Shown: positions 11,235 through 24,603 of the stretch, one piece after another
Layout of the letters: every line of letters starts with the position of its first letter
Position numbering within the stretch: position 1 is the stretch's first letter
Source: Umbilicaria muhlenbergii
Taxonomy: Eukaryota; Ascomycota; Lecanoromycetes; Umbilicariales; Umbilicariaceae
Assembly (NCBI GenBank): GCA_000611775.1
Contig: KK106984.1
Span: 3,263,341 to 3,327,340 of the forward strand
Reading direction: 5' to 3'
Length of the DNA: 64,000 nt
Made by a program: the position numbers and the translations under genes
The notes under the pieces: generated by a model
Told to the model about the DNA's origin: nothing
The model's database searches: none
The model's input: the letters and a program-made list of their open reading frames with translations, nothing else

Positions 11235-12694
11235 ATTTAGCTTGATAAATACCTTTGCTTTAAACAGTCATGTCAGTGTCTCCTTAATCAAAGGTAAAGG
11301 GTATTTTTTTTATGATAATGTTGAGTTTCTGACAATCAACACAGAAACATCACCCCTCTCTTAACTTCTTCATAAACAGGACTGATAATACATAAGAAGT
11401 GTCATTAAGAATTATGAAATTCTTCTTCAGATGATCTTCAAAGTAAGCTTTGATTAACTTTAACTGCTTCAGTGACATGCTGTACAAGAAGCTTGAGGTC
11501 AGGTTGTTTTCATCTTTTAAAATAATGTTGTGATTCATCTTGTTCTTATGAAGAAACAGCTGATTTGATGTCATCTTGCTGAAAACCTCTGTAAACTTTT
11601 AATACTGATGAGGTAATTTTTTCTTTACTTCTTAATTCAGCTTTGTTTTATTTTATAACAGCAGACAGAGGTTCCTTCAGTTTTTTATCAGATGATTAAC
11701 CTCATGAATGCTGATAATCTTAATAACAACTCTCTTTTTCCTGACATTGCGTAGAAAGTTGCTTGCTTTCAGCAGTGTAATGTTTACTTCTTGATAAAGA
11801 TTCCTTTTAAAGTCTTTTCTTTTAAAAATGAATAATAACACTGTCTCTTTTGTGTGCATCTGCTTTTTCATTTCCTCAGAGTCATCTTGCTGCTGAGCTT
11901 TTACAGTCTTTGATTACGCTTGCAGTTGTAGAACTGACTTTTTAAGAGGTTCAATGAACATTTCCTTTTGTTCATTTAATCTTGTCAGATGTTCAGTATC
12001 TTCAGAGTTAACTTTATTAAGTATCATCATGATCTCATCTCTTTCTGCTCTTCTTAAGATCTGAGTTAATGTTACTGCCTCATGTAAGTGATCTTGATGA
12101 TCAACATCTGCTTAATGTTCTGATTTGACTTCTAATAGCTGTAATTTTTACCTTGATATTATTAAATTCTTGCTTGCTTAATATTGAGCCTCCTCAGGTC
12201 AAATCAGCTTTCAATTAAAATAATTAATCAAGATTTAAGTTTTTTTAAATCATTTCCTCCTGATCAAAACATCATACCTGTTGATATTACAAAATAAGAA
12301 GTGAGTAGAGATTCATCTTCTATTAATTACTAAATTTGCTGTAAATACTCTGAAGATCACCTCAGCATTTTGATTATTATAACTTGTTAAAGAAACTGAC
12401 CTCTGTGCTGTCTTGATGTATAACTGCAAATGCTTTTTCATAAATTTAAAGTACTTCTTGTGAATGAAAGTCTTTTCAACAACATTAATGTTTAGCAAAG
12501 CTGTTATCCTTATGATTAAACTGTTGACTGCAAGTTAATAATCTTAAGTCAATGATGATCTTTTTAAAATATTTGACATTTTCATCTTGCTTATCTTTGC
12601 TCCCTCTGTTGACTTTAGAGTGAAGACTTCACTTAAAGTAACTTGTTTTCTGAATCTGAATGATCAGATTTTACAACTTTTGTCTCAGCCTTCT

Positions 12695-12755
12695 TTGACT
12701 TATCAGGACAATCCCTCACTAGGTGTTTTTTCTTATTATAAATATAACATGTTAT
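12695..12755 (-). pseudogene. Gag zinc knuckle of element E
   Basis: The minus-strand translation reads CYIYNKKKHLVRDCPDK. The CX2CX4HX4C nucleic-acid-binding knuckle is recognisable except that the second Cys is Tyr (TGT to TAT) and the usual Gly before His is Lys. This places the gag-protease boundary of element E. Confidence 0.7.
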
Positions 12756-14389
12756 GTTAATTAACATTGACTTAATTGCTTCTCATGTAATGACAGTGAT
12801 TGTGATGATTATCTTTTTTTTAAATTTAAAAGTTGATTGCTTTCTTTACAGCTTCTGTTGATTCTTTTGTTCCTTGATTCTTTCATCAGCCTTGACAAGA
12901 TTTCTTATAAACTGTTAACTCTTCTTACAGTAAGCTTCAAATGTCATGTTCTTATCAGCAACATAAATTTTCATTTAAACTCACAGTGAGTTATATAATT
13001 TATTATAAACTTTTTTCTTTCACTGATCTGCAGGCATCTTTGATGAGTTCATTAATCATAAAAACTCTGACTGAAACATGTTGAAATTTCTTAAGTAAGG
13101 CATCTTAAGCTTTTTCAGCTGCTCTCATGTCTTCAAGTGATAATCTGAATTCTTAAAGATGTTCTTTAAATATTAAATAATTTCTTCAACATAAATCTCT
13201 CTTCCTGACTGAGTCTTCAATCATGAGTAAAGATGTTCAGCAGCCTTGCTGTCAACTCATGTCTTAATGTAAATCATTTTAATGTGTTCAGCCTTATCTT
13301 GATCTGATTGATTGAATCAATCATTATTAATTCATAACTTGCTCTTCATCTGGTCATTTCATACCTGAAACGTGAGCTTAAGATCATCATTCAGAATTAA
13401 TGAATTTAAAAACTTCACTGAACACTTCTTTGTTGCATTATTCATGTTTAATTTAAATGTGCCTTTTCTTGACTGCTCTGCTTCAGGATTGTTAAGTTAT
13501 CAAGTTAACTTCAACACATCTTGTTTTAATTCTTATTTCTTAATTGTTAACTTCTTTATCTGAGAATTTTTCTGATTATTTTATTCTTTCAGATTCTGCA
13601 TCTGTGCCTTGTAAGAATCTCTCTAATTTAGCATTTTCAACACTAAACAGCAGGTGTTCTCTAAATCATGTGTTACTCATCATTATAAATTTTCAGAGGT
13701 CACATCATTTTAAGAGTTCATCTTCATGATGTTTATTATTTTTGATCTCTCACAATCATCTGATTATCCTTCAGTCAAGGATAATCTTTCAGATTAAGAA
13801 GAAGTCTCTTTCTCTCAGTGTGATTTAATCATAATTTCTTCAATGCTTCAGACACTTACTTTTAGTGCTGAGATTATTCAATGAAGAACCTTGCTCTTTC
13901 AACTGCCTCTACTGCAGTTTTTTGTGTTTATAAATAAATCTTTAAGGGTGTCTACACATTGCAGGACTTTTTATTTATTTACTTCTTATAATTACTTATC
14001 ACTGTGACAGAGGACTTCTTAATTATTTGTTACTTACTTTTTACAGGACTTGAGAATTGATTATTAATAATTAATTAATGAATTTAAGATGTTTTAAGAA
14101 CCTTTTAATCACTCAGTAGACTGTGAATTGAGACATTTAATGATATTAAGGAAGAATTTTTTCATCAACACATGCATTTATCTCAGCTGATATTTTGTCA
14201 TCTTCAGAGGTTGAAAAGAGTGTAGGTACTTTTTTAATGTTATGATTAATTATTTCACTTTATAAGCAGGTCTAGAATTATTGCAAGAGGTGAATTATTT
14301 AAACTTAAAAAAGTACAAAGAAGAAAGCAGTCTCATGAGTGCATTCATGACATAAATATCAGAGTGTCAAGACACACTAGTCTCAATTT

Positions 14390-16615
14390 AGTTTAACATC
14401 AGGTAATTCAATATTCATTAATGTCAGTTGATCATGTTATAACAACAGCTTGCTTTTCAAGCATGTAAGTTATAAACTGCTGATGTTTCAGTTGTACTGT
14501 CAACTTCAGTATTCATTGTACTGATTATATTTCTTATGACAGGTATAACATTGTCTTGTTGTAACCTCTGTCATACTGAGTGTCTTGACTGCAGTGTTAT
14601 TGCAGCAAGTGCATATAATTTCTTCTGCATTAACTTATACTCCTTGCTTTTTAAATAAAAGAACTGTCACATTATTTCAGCAGCAGTTGAGGTACTGACA
14701 GTCTTTAATAGTTCATAATCAGGTCATTTTAATAAACTGTTAATAAAGTTCTTCTTGCTCTCTTAATATGTGACTTTAAAATTGTACTCAGTGAGCTTTT
14801 CAGCTTACTTAAGCTGCTTTCATGTGAGGTTTAAAGTAGTCATAAATCAAACAAGGTTTGCATGATCAGTTAATATGACAATTAAGTGTTTAGCACCTCA
14901 ACAGTAGTGACATTAATGATGCATGATTTTTATGATAACAAGGAGCTCTTGCTCTTCTGTATTATATTAAATTTCAGTATTTATCAGCTTCTTGCTGTAG
15001 TATGTGATTAATAATCAATGCAATTGACTGTTGACTTTAAAGTATTGCATTAATATTTTATTAATTGTGAATTTAAAGGCGTCTGTTTCAATCCTCATGA
15101 GTTTATTTTCATTAAAATAATATAATAATAAAGTATTTATAAAGATCTTTTTTAGTTCCTTGAACAATTTCAATGCAACTTCAGAAAGTGAAAAGGAAGT
15201 GAGTATAATCATAAGTACAACATCTTTCTGTTATAATTCTTCTTTAACTTGTGAACTGCATGCTGAATACTCTGTATTAAACCTTTATAATGAGATCAGG
15301 CTGTTTCACTTCCTTTTAATAAAAATCTGTTGAGATTAAAGAGATAAGAGTGATGTATTTTCAGTCTTTTTTTATTCTTTCCTGTTTTCAGAAGGTTTAG
15401 TAGTGATGTTGTTATTCAAGAATAATTCTTTATGAACCTCTGAAAAAAGTTTGCAAAGCTCAGGAAGACTTGCAGTTTATGAATATTTTTTAATAATTAT
15501 CATTCTTTGACAGTATGAATTCTTTCAAGACTTATATATATGCTTTTAATATTAATTTTAAACTCTAAAAAGTTCACTTCTGTTGCATTAAATGAGCATT
15601 TGCTGATCTTAAAATGAAGATCATGATGTTGTAATGCAGTTAATACTTGTCATACATGCTCTTTATATTCAAATTCATATTTACTGAAGATGAGGATATT
15701 ATCTAAATAAATCACATAAATTATATCAAGGAATTCATTAAAAATCTTATTAATGAAGGCCTGAAACATAGCAGGAGCATTTATGAGATCAAAGAGCATA
15801 ATAAGATATTCATACAGTCTGAACTGTGTTTAGAATGCTGTTTTTCACTCATCTTCAGCCTTAATTCATACTCAATTATATGCATTCTTGTAGTTTAATT
15901 TTGTGAACTTCTTGACTCCTTGAAGATGATTCAACATATTTAATATAAATAATAAAGGATAACAGTTCTTGATAATAATATCATTTAAATACTTATAATT
16001 AATGACTAATCACAGACTTTCATCTGATTTGAGTATGAACATGACAGGTGAAGCTGCAGATGATATTAATTTATAAATAATGTTAATCTTCATAACATCA
16101 TGTAAATATACCTTCAGCACATTGAGTTTAACTGAAGACATTGAGTATAACTTTTTAAAGAAAGATTGTTGCCTCAGTTTTAAGTTAATAACATGATCAT
16201 GAGAGTCTCTCTCAGGCAAGAATTACTTTTCAGTCACTTAAAAGATGTTTATGTATTTATGATATTTAAGTGATAATGTGTTGTACACATCATTACTTCT
16301 GTCATACTATAATGAGTTCATCTGAAGGGTATATTTTTTCATATTAATTATTAAATTCATCAGCCTTATGAAGTGTTCAGTAATGAAAAAGTTATTTATA
16401 TATAAAACATTCTTCAACATTTTCTTTTCATCAGCAGTGAATATATGATGTGCAGTAGTATGTTTTGCTTTTCTTCATAAAAATTTACTCATATCATAGT
16501 AATGATTTGAGTTCACATGAACTAAAAAAGATAAACTGAGAACAAAAGATGCTGATGCAATATCTCATGTGACAAAGAAGCAGTTATTATAATGATAAAA
16601 TTAACTGTTAATGTT
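14390..16615 (-). mobile_element. Ty3/gypsy element A4, left part (interrupted by B)
   Basis: A minus-strand family A copy. RNase H is readable at 15015-15212 (LMRIETDAFKFTINKIL). RT follows at higher coordinates, with a YLDN active site near 15700 (second Asp to Asn), and then the protease-RT linker at 16010-16219 (PERDSHDHVINLKLRQQ). The copy stops at 16615, where the target duplication of element B begins. It resumes at 35049 with the adjoining family A sequence, shown by alignment to A3 near 38037. The left end near 14390 falls in the repeat linker, and the integrase and 3' LTR are missing. Confidence 0.85.
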
Positions 16616-16620
16616 ATATG

Positions 16621-16962
16621 TGTAACAAGTGATGTCATAGTAACTGAAGTAATATTATCATGATACAAACTGAAGGTCATGTATGAGACTAGTAATAAAT
16701 TATATAATTAGTAGATTAACTTTTGATATATAAATTAAGCATGAACTTCTAACTATGAATTTATCTGTGATTATATAAATTATAAAAACTTCATGTGCTC
16801 TGTGTACTCACCTTGCTCACCTCAGTGAGCAAGATGAATAATATGATATAACACTTCATGCTCACCTCTGCTCATCAGGTGAGTAAGGTAAGCAAGATGA
16901 ATAATATCATATATTCATGCACACTGTGTACTTGTTAATATTATAGTGCAGGAGCTGTAACA
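16621..16962 (-). repeat. 3' LTR of element B (342 bp)
   Basis: Same length as its partner at 34702-35043 and clearly homologous over the whole length, including the GCTCACCTC and GTGAGCAAG words and the terminal GGAGCTGTAACA. The left flank ATATG is one half of the target duplication. It holds the only intact-looking inverted pairs of the AT-rich block (GCTCACCTCAGTGAGC). Confidence 0.92.
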
Positions 16963-17479
16963 TTAATTTTTCTTTTAAAGTTTTCATTTTTTAAAACTTA
17001 AACATCTTCATGTCTTTCTCCTGAGTTTAAAAGAAACTGAACTTTATTTATCATCATCATAATCTTCTTCATAAGCTCAACCTTGCTCTTATCATCATGC
17101 AGTCATGTAAGTGATATACTGATGATGTGAAGAACTGTCACATGAGTGTTGATTTTAATAAATGTGTCATTTATATATAAATTAAAAAGTCTTGTGACCT
17201 GTCCTTTAGCAGTGCTGACTGAGAGAAGATGAAAGCTGAATTAACTTCTCTGAAAGAGAAAACTTCTGCTGCTGAGAAAGTTATTATTGAGGTGTTAATT
17301 AAACTGATTTATCTTCAAAAACAGAAAAGACTGTTGCAGCATCATTGAAGAGATTTCATATTTCATGAATTTGTGAACATTGAAGAGTTGAAGGCAGAGA
17401 AGCACAAACAAGCAGAGACTTCAACTTTAAACATTATTTTTAAACTTTTTAACTTCTCTGTGTTGAATGACTTCTGAGG

Positions 17480-17660
17480 CTCAGGTTTCTCTGATGAAAC
17501 TGATGCAGTTTTGCTGAATAATGAGTAAGATTCTCCTTTAATTCTCATGTGTTTTCAGCTGTGTCATACTCTTTTCACTTGATTAAATAATAAAGCTCAT
17601 CATTGACTTTCTGTTGATTTAAAATCTCTTTTACTTTGAACTCAGTGTCTTAACTTTCTG
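17480..17660 (-). pseudogene. Chromodomain of element B
   Basis: The minus strand reads FKVKEILNQQKVNDELYYLI, then K, a stop, KEYDTAENT, a stop and ELKENLTHY. Replacing nothing, the spacing is exactly that of the chromodomain signature V-x2-IL-x(8-10)-YLIKW-x-GY-x(5)-TW-EP. The two stops fall on the two conserved Trp positions (TGG to TGA). Chromodomains bind H3K9-methylated nucleosomes and direct integration into heterochromatin, which fits nesting of elements here. Confidence 0.85.
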
Positions 17661-17841
17661 AGTTGATTTCTGATGAATTAACTTGTAACAGTGTTTTCAA
17701 GTCTGTTGATTCAAGTAAGAACACATAAAATACTGAGTGTATTCTTATAACTGATGAAAGTTTAAGTTCATAGTTGACACTTCCTTTCTTTTTTGCAATT
17801 CAAAAAGGTCTCAATTTTACATGATTTAATTTACTGCTTAA

Positions 17842-18132
17842 TCACTTTGTTTTGATGTTGTGATATAAAAGATATACTTTACTTTTTTCTTTAAGAGTAA
17901 ATCCCTTATCTCTTTTCTTATTGTGATATATTATTGACTGTTCAGACATGAACTTTATGTCTTTTTGAAGTTCTTCATGTAAGTTCTTCAGTTTATCAAC
18001 CTGTACATTGACTTTTTGCACTATCATTGCTAATCCCCTTGATTCATTCATGACTGAGTTAAAATTATAATTAACATAAAATAATGATACTCCTGTGACT
18101 TTCATTGTTGTCATGTTATACATGAGTTGCAC
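17842..18132 (-). pseudogene. Integrase C-terminus of element B (96 readable codons)
   Basis: The open stretch reads TGVSLFYVNYNFNSVMNE, corresponding to TGxSPFxxxYGxxP of gypsy integrases. It continues through LKNLHEELQKDIKFMSEQS and YHNKKRDKGFTLKEKSKVYL to YHNIKTK. The latter is the GPY/F-type module preceding the chromodomain. The catalytic core lies at about 18200-18900 and is disrupted. Confidence 0.85.
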
Positions 18133-19720
18133 TACTGATAACAGCTCTACTCAATTGTTTTGTTAATAATTAACATAACACCTTAAGTACTGTTTCAGTG
18201 TTTAGTTCAAATGTTCAGTTTGACCGTCAGTTTGCGGGTGATATGCAGTGAATAATTTGTGATGAACTTCTAACTGATTTACTAATAATTTTCAGAACTT
18301 TAATGTGAAAAGTTTATCTCAATCTGAGATTACTTCTTTCAGCAGTTTATGATTTGCTGCAATAATTTTTAAAAACATGTACATGAGTTTTTCTGCTGAT
18401 GATGATTCTTTATAAGGTATGAAGTATCTGTACTTCATAAGTCAGTCTGTTATGACAAGTATCATATTATATAATACTTTCATCAGGGGTTCCTTTGACT
18501 TTGATAATTTCATCATGAAGTTTAATGTAATGCTTGATCAAGACCGTGCTGATGTTGATGATGACTTTAATAACTCATATGATTTGTGTCATTCAGCTTT
18601 GTTCTTTCAGTAAGTATCACATTTTTGAATGATCTCTTCAACTTTTTTCCTCATGCGTGGGAAATAGTATGTTTATGTAAATTGTTTCATTGTTTTATTG
18701 ATTTTTTAATGCTCATGCATCTTGTTGAAATGATTCTCTTCTATCAGTGCTTCCCTTAAGCTAACTGAGACATAAATTAAATTTTAAAAAAGTAAGAGAC
18801 TTTCTTGCTTTTTAAAACTTTTATAATCATTAATATTCTGAAAAACCTGTTGTGTTAACTTATCATTTTTTAATGCTTTTTGAATTTGTCTTTTGAAAAT
18901 GTTATCATTAATTTTTATTGTGAAGTTGATTTTTCAATTGTATATTATACTACCTTGCTCATCCTCCTGAAGAATAATTTAATTCATGATTAATTTCTCT
19001 TGTAGATAATCAGCTCATTTATTAAAAGCATTCATTTTGATGTTCTCTGATCTCTTTTAGTAATGAATTTTGAAATTATATTGTGATAAATCTTCTGATT
19101 AATAAACTTGTCTCTGATTTAGAACTTTCATTGTTGTAAAATATAATAAATTCTTATGATTTAAATACATCTGAACCTCATGTTTTGATCCTTCAAGATA
19201 TACATATTATTGTTTAAATGCATTAACAATTGTTAAAAGCTTTTTATCATGTATCTCATAACTTATTTCAGCACCTAAAAGCTTTCATAAGTAGTAAATT
19301 ATCAAGTGCAGACATCTTTTATCATTTTATTAATTAATACATGCTTTTATAGCTTCATCTGATATGTCTGTCTCAAGCGTAATAAGCTTCTCAGGGTTGA
19401 AACTCATAAGAATTAATTATGATGTGAAGTGCTTCTTCAGCTCTTTGAAGAATTTTTGTGCTTCAGTAAATTAAACAAATTTTTAATCTTTCTTTATCAA
19501 CTTCATTAAAGATGCTGTGATTTTTAAATACTTCTTGATAAAGTTCTTATAGAAATTTGTGAATTCTAGAAAAGATTATACTTCCTTGATATTTATTAAA
19601 ATTGATTATTTAATCATGAATTTGATTTTCTTCAGGTTTATTCATAGGTTTTTAAATGTGATGATAAATTCAAGAAATTAAACTTCTTTTACATGAAAAG
19701 AGCTTTTTTCAGGCTTAATA

Positions 19721-19891
19721 TATCAGGATCATGCAGAGCTCATCATGCAGATATGATGATCAAGAGATTAATTCTAAAGAGTCATTAAGTGATGAGCAAA
19801 ACTACATATATGAGTGTTGCAGAATTAACTGAACGCGCTAAGCTCAATCAGAAGTTAGTGTAAGTTGCTTAATTTTATCATGCTTTTAACA
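19721..19891 (-). repeat. 3' LTR of element C (171 bp)
   Basis: Begins TATCAGGATC and ends TTTTAACA on the + strand, so on the element strand it starts TGTTA and ends TGATA, probably from an original TGACA. It differs from the partner at 25681-25851 at only a handful of sites, all C/T or G/A, for example GAACGCGCTAAG here and GAACATGCTAAG there. Left flank is TAATA. Confidence 0.93.
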
Positions 19892-22444
19892 TTATCTTCT
19901 CTTCTGAAAAAGTGTCATCTGTGATGTTGTTATAAAAACAACATCAAAATGTGACATCCTTGCTCAGTTGCCCTGAATGCTTTAAACAGTCACTCTGAAC
20001 AGTTTTTAAACAGTGACTCTGAACAGGAACAGTTTCTGAACAGTTTAAACTTAACATGACTTATTAAAGTATCTGCAGTGAAATTTCTTCAACACTTTCA
20101 TTGAGCTGTTAAACTCACCTTTGTCTGCATAATATTACTCATTGTCACAGTTAATTTCATGTCATTTAACCTTGTATTGAAGCCTGCTGTGATATCATCT
20201 TGAATTTAAAATGTCATCAACTTCTCAATGCTTCTCCTCATCTTTCATTATAATGAGAATTAATGAAGGTGTATGTTGACCTGAAAAAGAGTTCATAACA
20301 CATGAGCAGAGCAGCTTGAGGCTGAAGACATCATGAATTCACATGATAATGAGTAGCTTTAGTTGATAGGTGGCTCTCATTCATTCTTTAATGCAGAACA
20401 GTCTCAGCTGCTTGTCTTTTAAATCATGACTTAATCATGTGATTTTGATATTACAGCTTAACAGTCATATCATGTTTCTCACCTCATAGCTGACATTCTT
20501 CTGATGTTTATTCACTTGTGCTTTCATAAATTCCCTGCTCTTCTTCAACTGCTGTTTACTGAAATCAAGAATTTCTTACATGTGAGTTGTTATGTCCTCC
20601 GCCTTCACTGACTGAAGTCATTCACGGGTGAACTCATAGATAGTGATGTCAGGGCTGAAACTCATGCATGAGTGAAACCCTTTATTAAGGTAGAAAGGTG
20701 AGAGTGAGATCACTGAAAAGCAGTTGTTATTATCATTAAACTTAATCATAAGCAGTCACTTCACTCAGTCATCTTGCATGTAGTTACAATATGTTCATAG
20801 ACTCTGTTCAACATCTTGATTGATTCATTCAGTTTAACTGTCAGTCTCTGAGTGATAAACTGTTGATAAGTTAGTCTTGATTTTCAAATGTTTACACATG
20901 CTTCATCATAGGTTGAAGATAAACTGAGAGCCTCAGTCTGAGGTAATAAAGCTTGACAGGTCATGTAAATGATAAATGTTTTATAATATAAATTATATTA
21001 ACTCATTTATTGAGGTTCCTTCATCTCTTGAATGACAGGAAACATAATGCCTTTCTTTAAATAATTTATCAATGAGAGTACAGATGATGTTATAACTTTT
21101 TAATATTAACAATTTAATTATAAAGTTCATGACAATGTTCTGTCAGTGTTGTTGTGAGATAGAAAGTGAAATCAGAAGTTCATTAATGACATCATGAGGT
21201 GACTTACTTCACTGACAGTGATGACAGTTTCAGATGTATTACTTCATGATGATCATATGTCCTGATCAGTAGTAGTGTCAGTGAATAAGTTTCACTGTTC
21301 AGTTTATACCTGAATGTTCAGAAGATGACTGATCATGTATTTTCTGAAGAAGCTCAGTATGTAGAGATTCAGGAACTTATAAAAGATTATTTTTAAATAA
21401 AACATCATTCACTATCTGACATTCATGAAGGCAGGTGTCATGTAGCTTAATGACATTTTTTGTTATGATTGAATGATATTCATCACATAGCTCATCTGTC
21501 TTATTGATTGTATGAACTTATTTAAAAAAACCTTCTTTCATTTCTCCTACTTGAACTTTCACACAGTTCAGAGTAAGAATAATTTAATAAATCAAGTTCT
21601 TGTCCTCAGAGTTGAACATTCAGATAAAAACATCAACTTTGTCATTAATCTTGCCTGATCAGAAGATCATCTGAAAGTTGAATTTTAATAAAATATTTAA
21701 ATACTTGATCTGTTGACATGTCAGCTTCTTGTTCTTTATAAAGATCTTCAGGGCCTGATGATCAGTGAAGACTTATATGAGCAAGTCAATGTGTTTAAGT
21801 TCAGGATGTCAGTGTTCAAAACAGCAAATAATGATCAGAAGTTTCTTATCATAAATGTGATAATTACATTCTGCTGATATCATGCTTTTGTTGTAGAATA
21901 TCACCAGGTGAAGAACTTCTTCATCATCATATTGAAAGAGGATTTCACCTGTCACAAGATCAAAGGCATTCATCTTCAGTATGACTTAACAGCTGAAGTT
22001 AAAGTGCCTTAGTACTGAAGCTTCTGTCATGACTTGTTTCAGACTTTCAAAAGCCTTTGTGCAATCATCAGTTTAAACAAACAGTACATCTTTCCTGATA
22101 AGAGCAATGAGAGGTTTAATGATTTTGAAGAAGTCTCATATAAATCAACAGTAGAAGTTAATGAAGCTTATGAAGTCTTGAACCTCTTTGAGGTGAGTTG
22201 ATTTAACTCAATTTATGACTGCTTTAACTTTCTGAGGATTCATTCATAAGCCCTCTTCAGAGATAATGACTCTCAGAAAGATTGTCTCTGAGACATTAAA
22301 TTCACATTTCTTTATGTCAATCTGTAAGTCAGCTTCTCAGAGATGCTGAAGCATTTATTTAACATGATGATTATGTTCCTTTCAGGTCTTGCTGTAAATG
22401 AGGATGTTATTCAGATAAGCTTGACAGAAGTCATTAAGAAAGTC

Positions 22445-22645
22445 TCATAAAGTATTATTTATGTACTGCTGAAAGGTACTCAGCCTGTTGATTAATCTGA
22501 ACAGTAGAACACAGTATTTGTAGAAGTTCAAAGCAGTAATAAAAGTTGTAAAATCCTCATTATTCAGGTGCATACATAGCTTGTTGAAGATGATGATAAT
22601 GTCAAGCTTAATAAAATGTTTGCATTCTAGAATCTTTTCAATCAC
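22445..22645 (-). pseudogene. RT segment of element C
   Basis: The readable part has HFIKLDIIIIFNKL (FTKLDI..AFNKIR motif), NNEDFTTFITALNFYKYCVL and LINRLSTFQQYINNTL, the classic run up to the RT active site. The site itself follows at about 22385-22440 as AYLNNILIYS, with both Asp changed to Asn. The family differs from A, B, D and E in using TTFITAL where A and B have KTAF. Confidence 0.83.
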
Positions 22646-23952
22646 CTCTTCAATGAGCAGTAAAGGATAATGATTTCACTTTGTGAAGACATTAAGCTTC
22701 TGATAATTCATGCAGAATTGTAAGTCACCATTTGCTTTTAAGATGAACAACATCAGTGAGGAGTAAATCACCTTGCTTAAGGTAATGAAGCTTTTAAAGA
22801 GGTTCTCATTAAGGTATTCCTTGACCTTTTGAAGCTTGTAGAGTGACATATGATAAGCTCAGCTTTAAGATGAAGTAGCATCACTCATCAGCTCAATTTT
22901 GTGATCATAAAGATGATGAAGCAAGAGCTTGTTGACCTGAAAGTGATCAAAAACATCAAGATACTCATGATACTTTGAAGACAGCTTCTGATGTACCTCC
23001 TTCAAGTGTTCAGAGGTGTTCACTTTGAGACTTATTTCCTCTGAATGACATTCTTAATTTAAGATCAGCTGTCTGTTTATGTTCTTCATTAATATAATGA
23101 ATATTTGTACCTTCTCTTGATGAGTCAGCACGGCATAAGGTGCTGCTTCAACACTGCACACATGAAAAGAGTTGTCATCAGCAGTAAAAGCAGATCATGA
23201 CAGGATTTTTAAAATTATTTAAACAGTTCAGAAAACTGTTCAGGAAGATGAAGCAGAAGACAGAGATGAAGAAGTAAAATATTCAACAGAAGATGAATAT
23301 TCTTCTTTTATCTTTACTTTTCCTGTAAATGAGGAAGGGAAATTTTCTCTGAAGACAATGAAGTCATCCTTCAGGTTCAGAAGAAGCTGATTTCAGTTTA
23401 TTTATTATTTCCTTAAAATAATGTCATGCTGTCTCAAGTCAGTTATCAACATAAGAATGATAATCTCTTTATGCTTCTTTTTCATAAGCAGACCTGAGTA
23501 GATGATGTGAGTGATTTTTTCTTTAATGAGGTTCTCATCAAACTCATGTATGTTTTTCAGTTTGAACAACAGAACTGACTTTAGCCTGAGTTTATCACAA
23601 ATCATGAGAATTAATCAAGTGTGAATAAGAGAATATGCTGTACAATCAGTGTCTATTAATGCCTGAAAAGGTATGAGAAAGCCTTGAGAGTAGAGAGAGC
23701 AGGCTGTAATGAACAATCATAATGTGAAGAGCTCAGGGTCATCATTTGAACTGTTTAAAACATTTAAATAAAGTTCATTAAAGTTCAACAAAGGGTTCAT
23801 GCTGCACAGGAAAACTAATTCACCCTCAACTGTGACTTTAATAAAAGTCATTCATTTTCTGACTCAGAACTGAAGTCATCATAGTTAATGCAGACCTCAC
23901 TGACAGACTCATCATGTCTGAAGGAAGGAGATGATTGTCAGACATGCTGAAA

Positions 23953-23994
23953 GCATTCATTGACAGAGTGCTCAGAGTGATGACAGATATAACA
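23953..23994 (-). pseudogene. Intact gag zinc knuckle of element C
   Basis: Minus-strand translation CYICHHSEHSVNEC keeps all four metal ligands of the CX2CX4HX4C knuckle. The usual Gly before His is Glu (G-to-A change). Gag uses this knuckle to package element RNA. It is the only copy in the window with all ligands preserved. Confidence 0.8.
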
Positions 23995-24174
23995 GTTCTC
24001 ATTCTTCTCATCAGTTAAGTGTTGTGAATTGATTGATGTTCTTCAATTGTTCAAACTGTTTAAACTGTTCAGAGGTGTGATGAAATGGACTATAAGCTGA
24101 GTGACAGACATCTTAAATGTGACTCATTTATACTTCTTTGAGTGATTTGCTACAACATTAATGTTGATATCTTT

Positions 24175-24603
24175 TCAGTCCTTCACTGCTTGAGCGGCAT
24201 GTTGTTCATTGTTCAGGTGTATGAGGTAGGTCTTCATGATTAATAATGAATTAAACTGAATCATTTGAGATGACAGAGAGACTTGAAGATGAGGAAAGAT
24301 CTTATCTTTAAGATCATTCATACATTGAGTCTCATCATACTCAAAGAAGGTGAAAAGGTGATGAAACTTAATGTAGAAGTCTGAAAACCACTTTGATCTC
24401 TGAATAAACTTAATATAAGCTTGACAGTAATTTCTCTGCTTATCTGAGTCTTCATAGATCTCCCTCAAGTCCTTCAAGATTTCATTCATGTTATGATCAA
24501 GGTCTGTGACTGAGAGTTCATATGATGAATGAGACTCAGTGTGTTGAGCAGCTTTTTCACTCAATTGAGACAACATGTACCTCATACAAGCAATCTCAGT
24601 CAA
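24175..24603 (-). pseudogene. Gag capsid-like segment of element C (142 readable codons)
   Basis: This is the longest open frame in the nested block. The pattern YCQAYIKFIQRSKWFSDFYI then HHLFTFFEYDE and LKDKIFPHLQVSL matches the retrotransposon gag region (W-x-FY-x-EF-x-L ... LKxKLPxxLQ). It lies upstream of the zinc knuckle on the minus strand, as expected for capsid before nucleocapsid. The start codon is not defined because the frame is broken upstream. Confidence 0.75.

Larger units (their letters stand above)
10153..14390 (-). mobile_element. Ty3/gypsy element E, 3' truncated, decayed
   Basis: On the minus strand the order is gag (about 14000 down to 12650), protease region, RT (about 11600-10900) and RNase H (about 10700-10180), cut off by the end of A2 at 10152. 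RT motifs are readable at 10923-11234 (RQAFYQIRMKKF, KPAFFQRYINDVLFNYL, ITYVNNILIYSE). The active-site pair reads NN instead of DD. A gag zinc knuckle lies at about 12695-12755. TGTCTTGACACTCTG on the minus strand near 14380 may be the 5' LTR start, but with only one copy the LTR cannot be proven. No other copy lies in the window. Confidence 0.8.
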
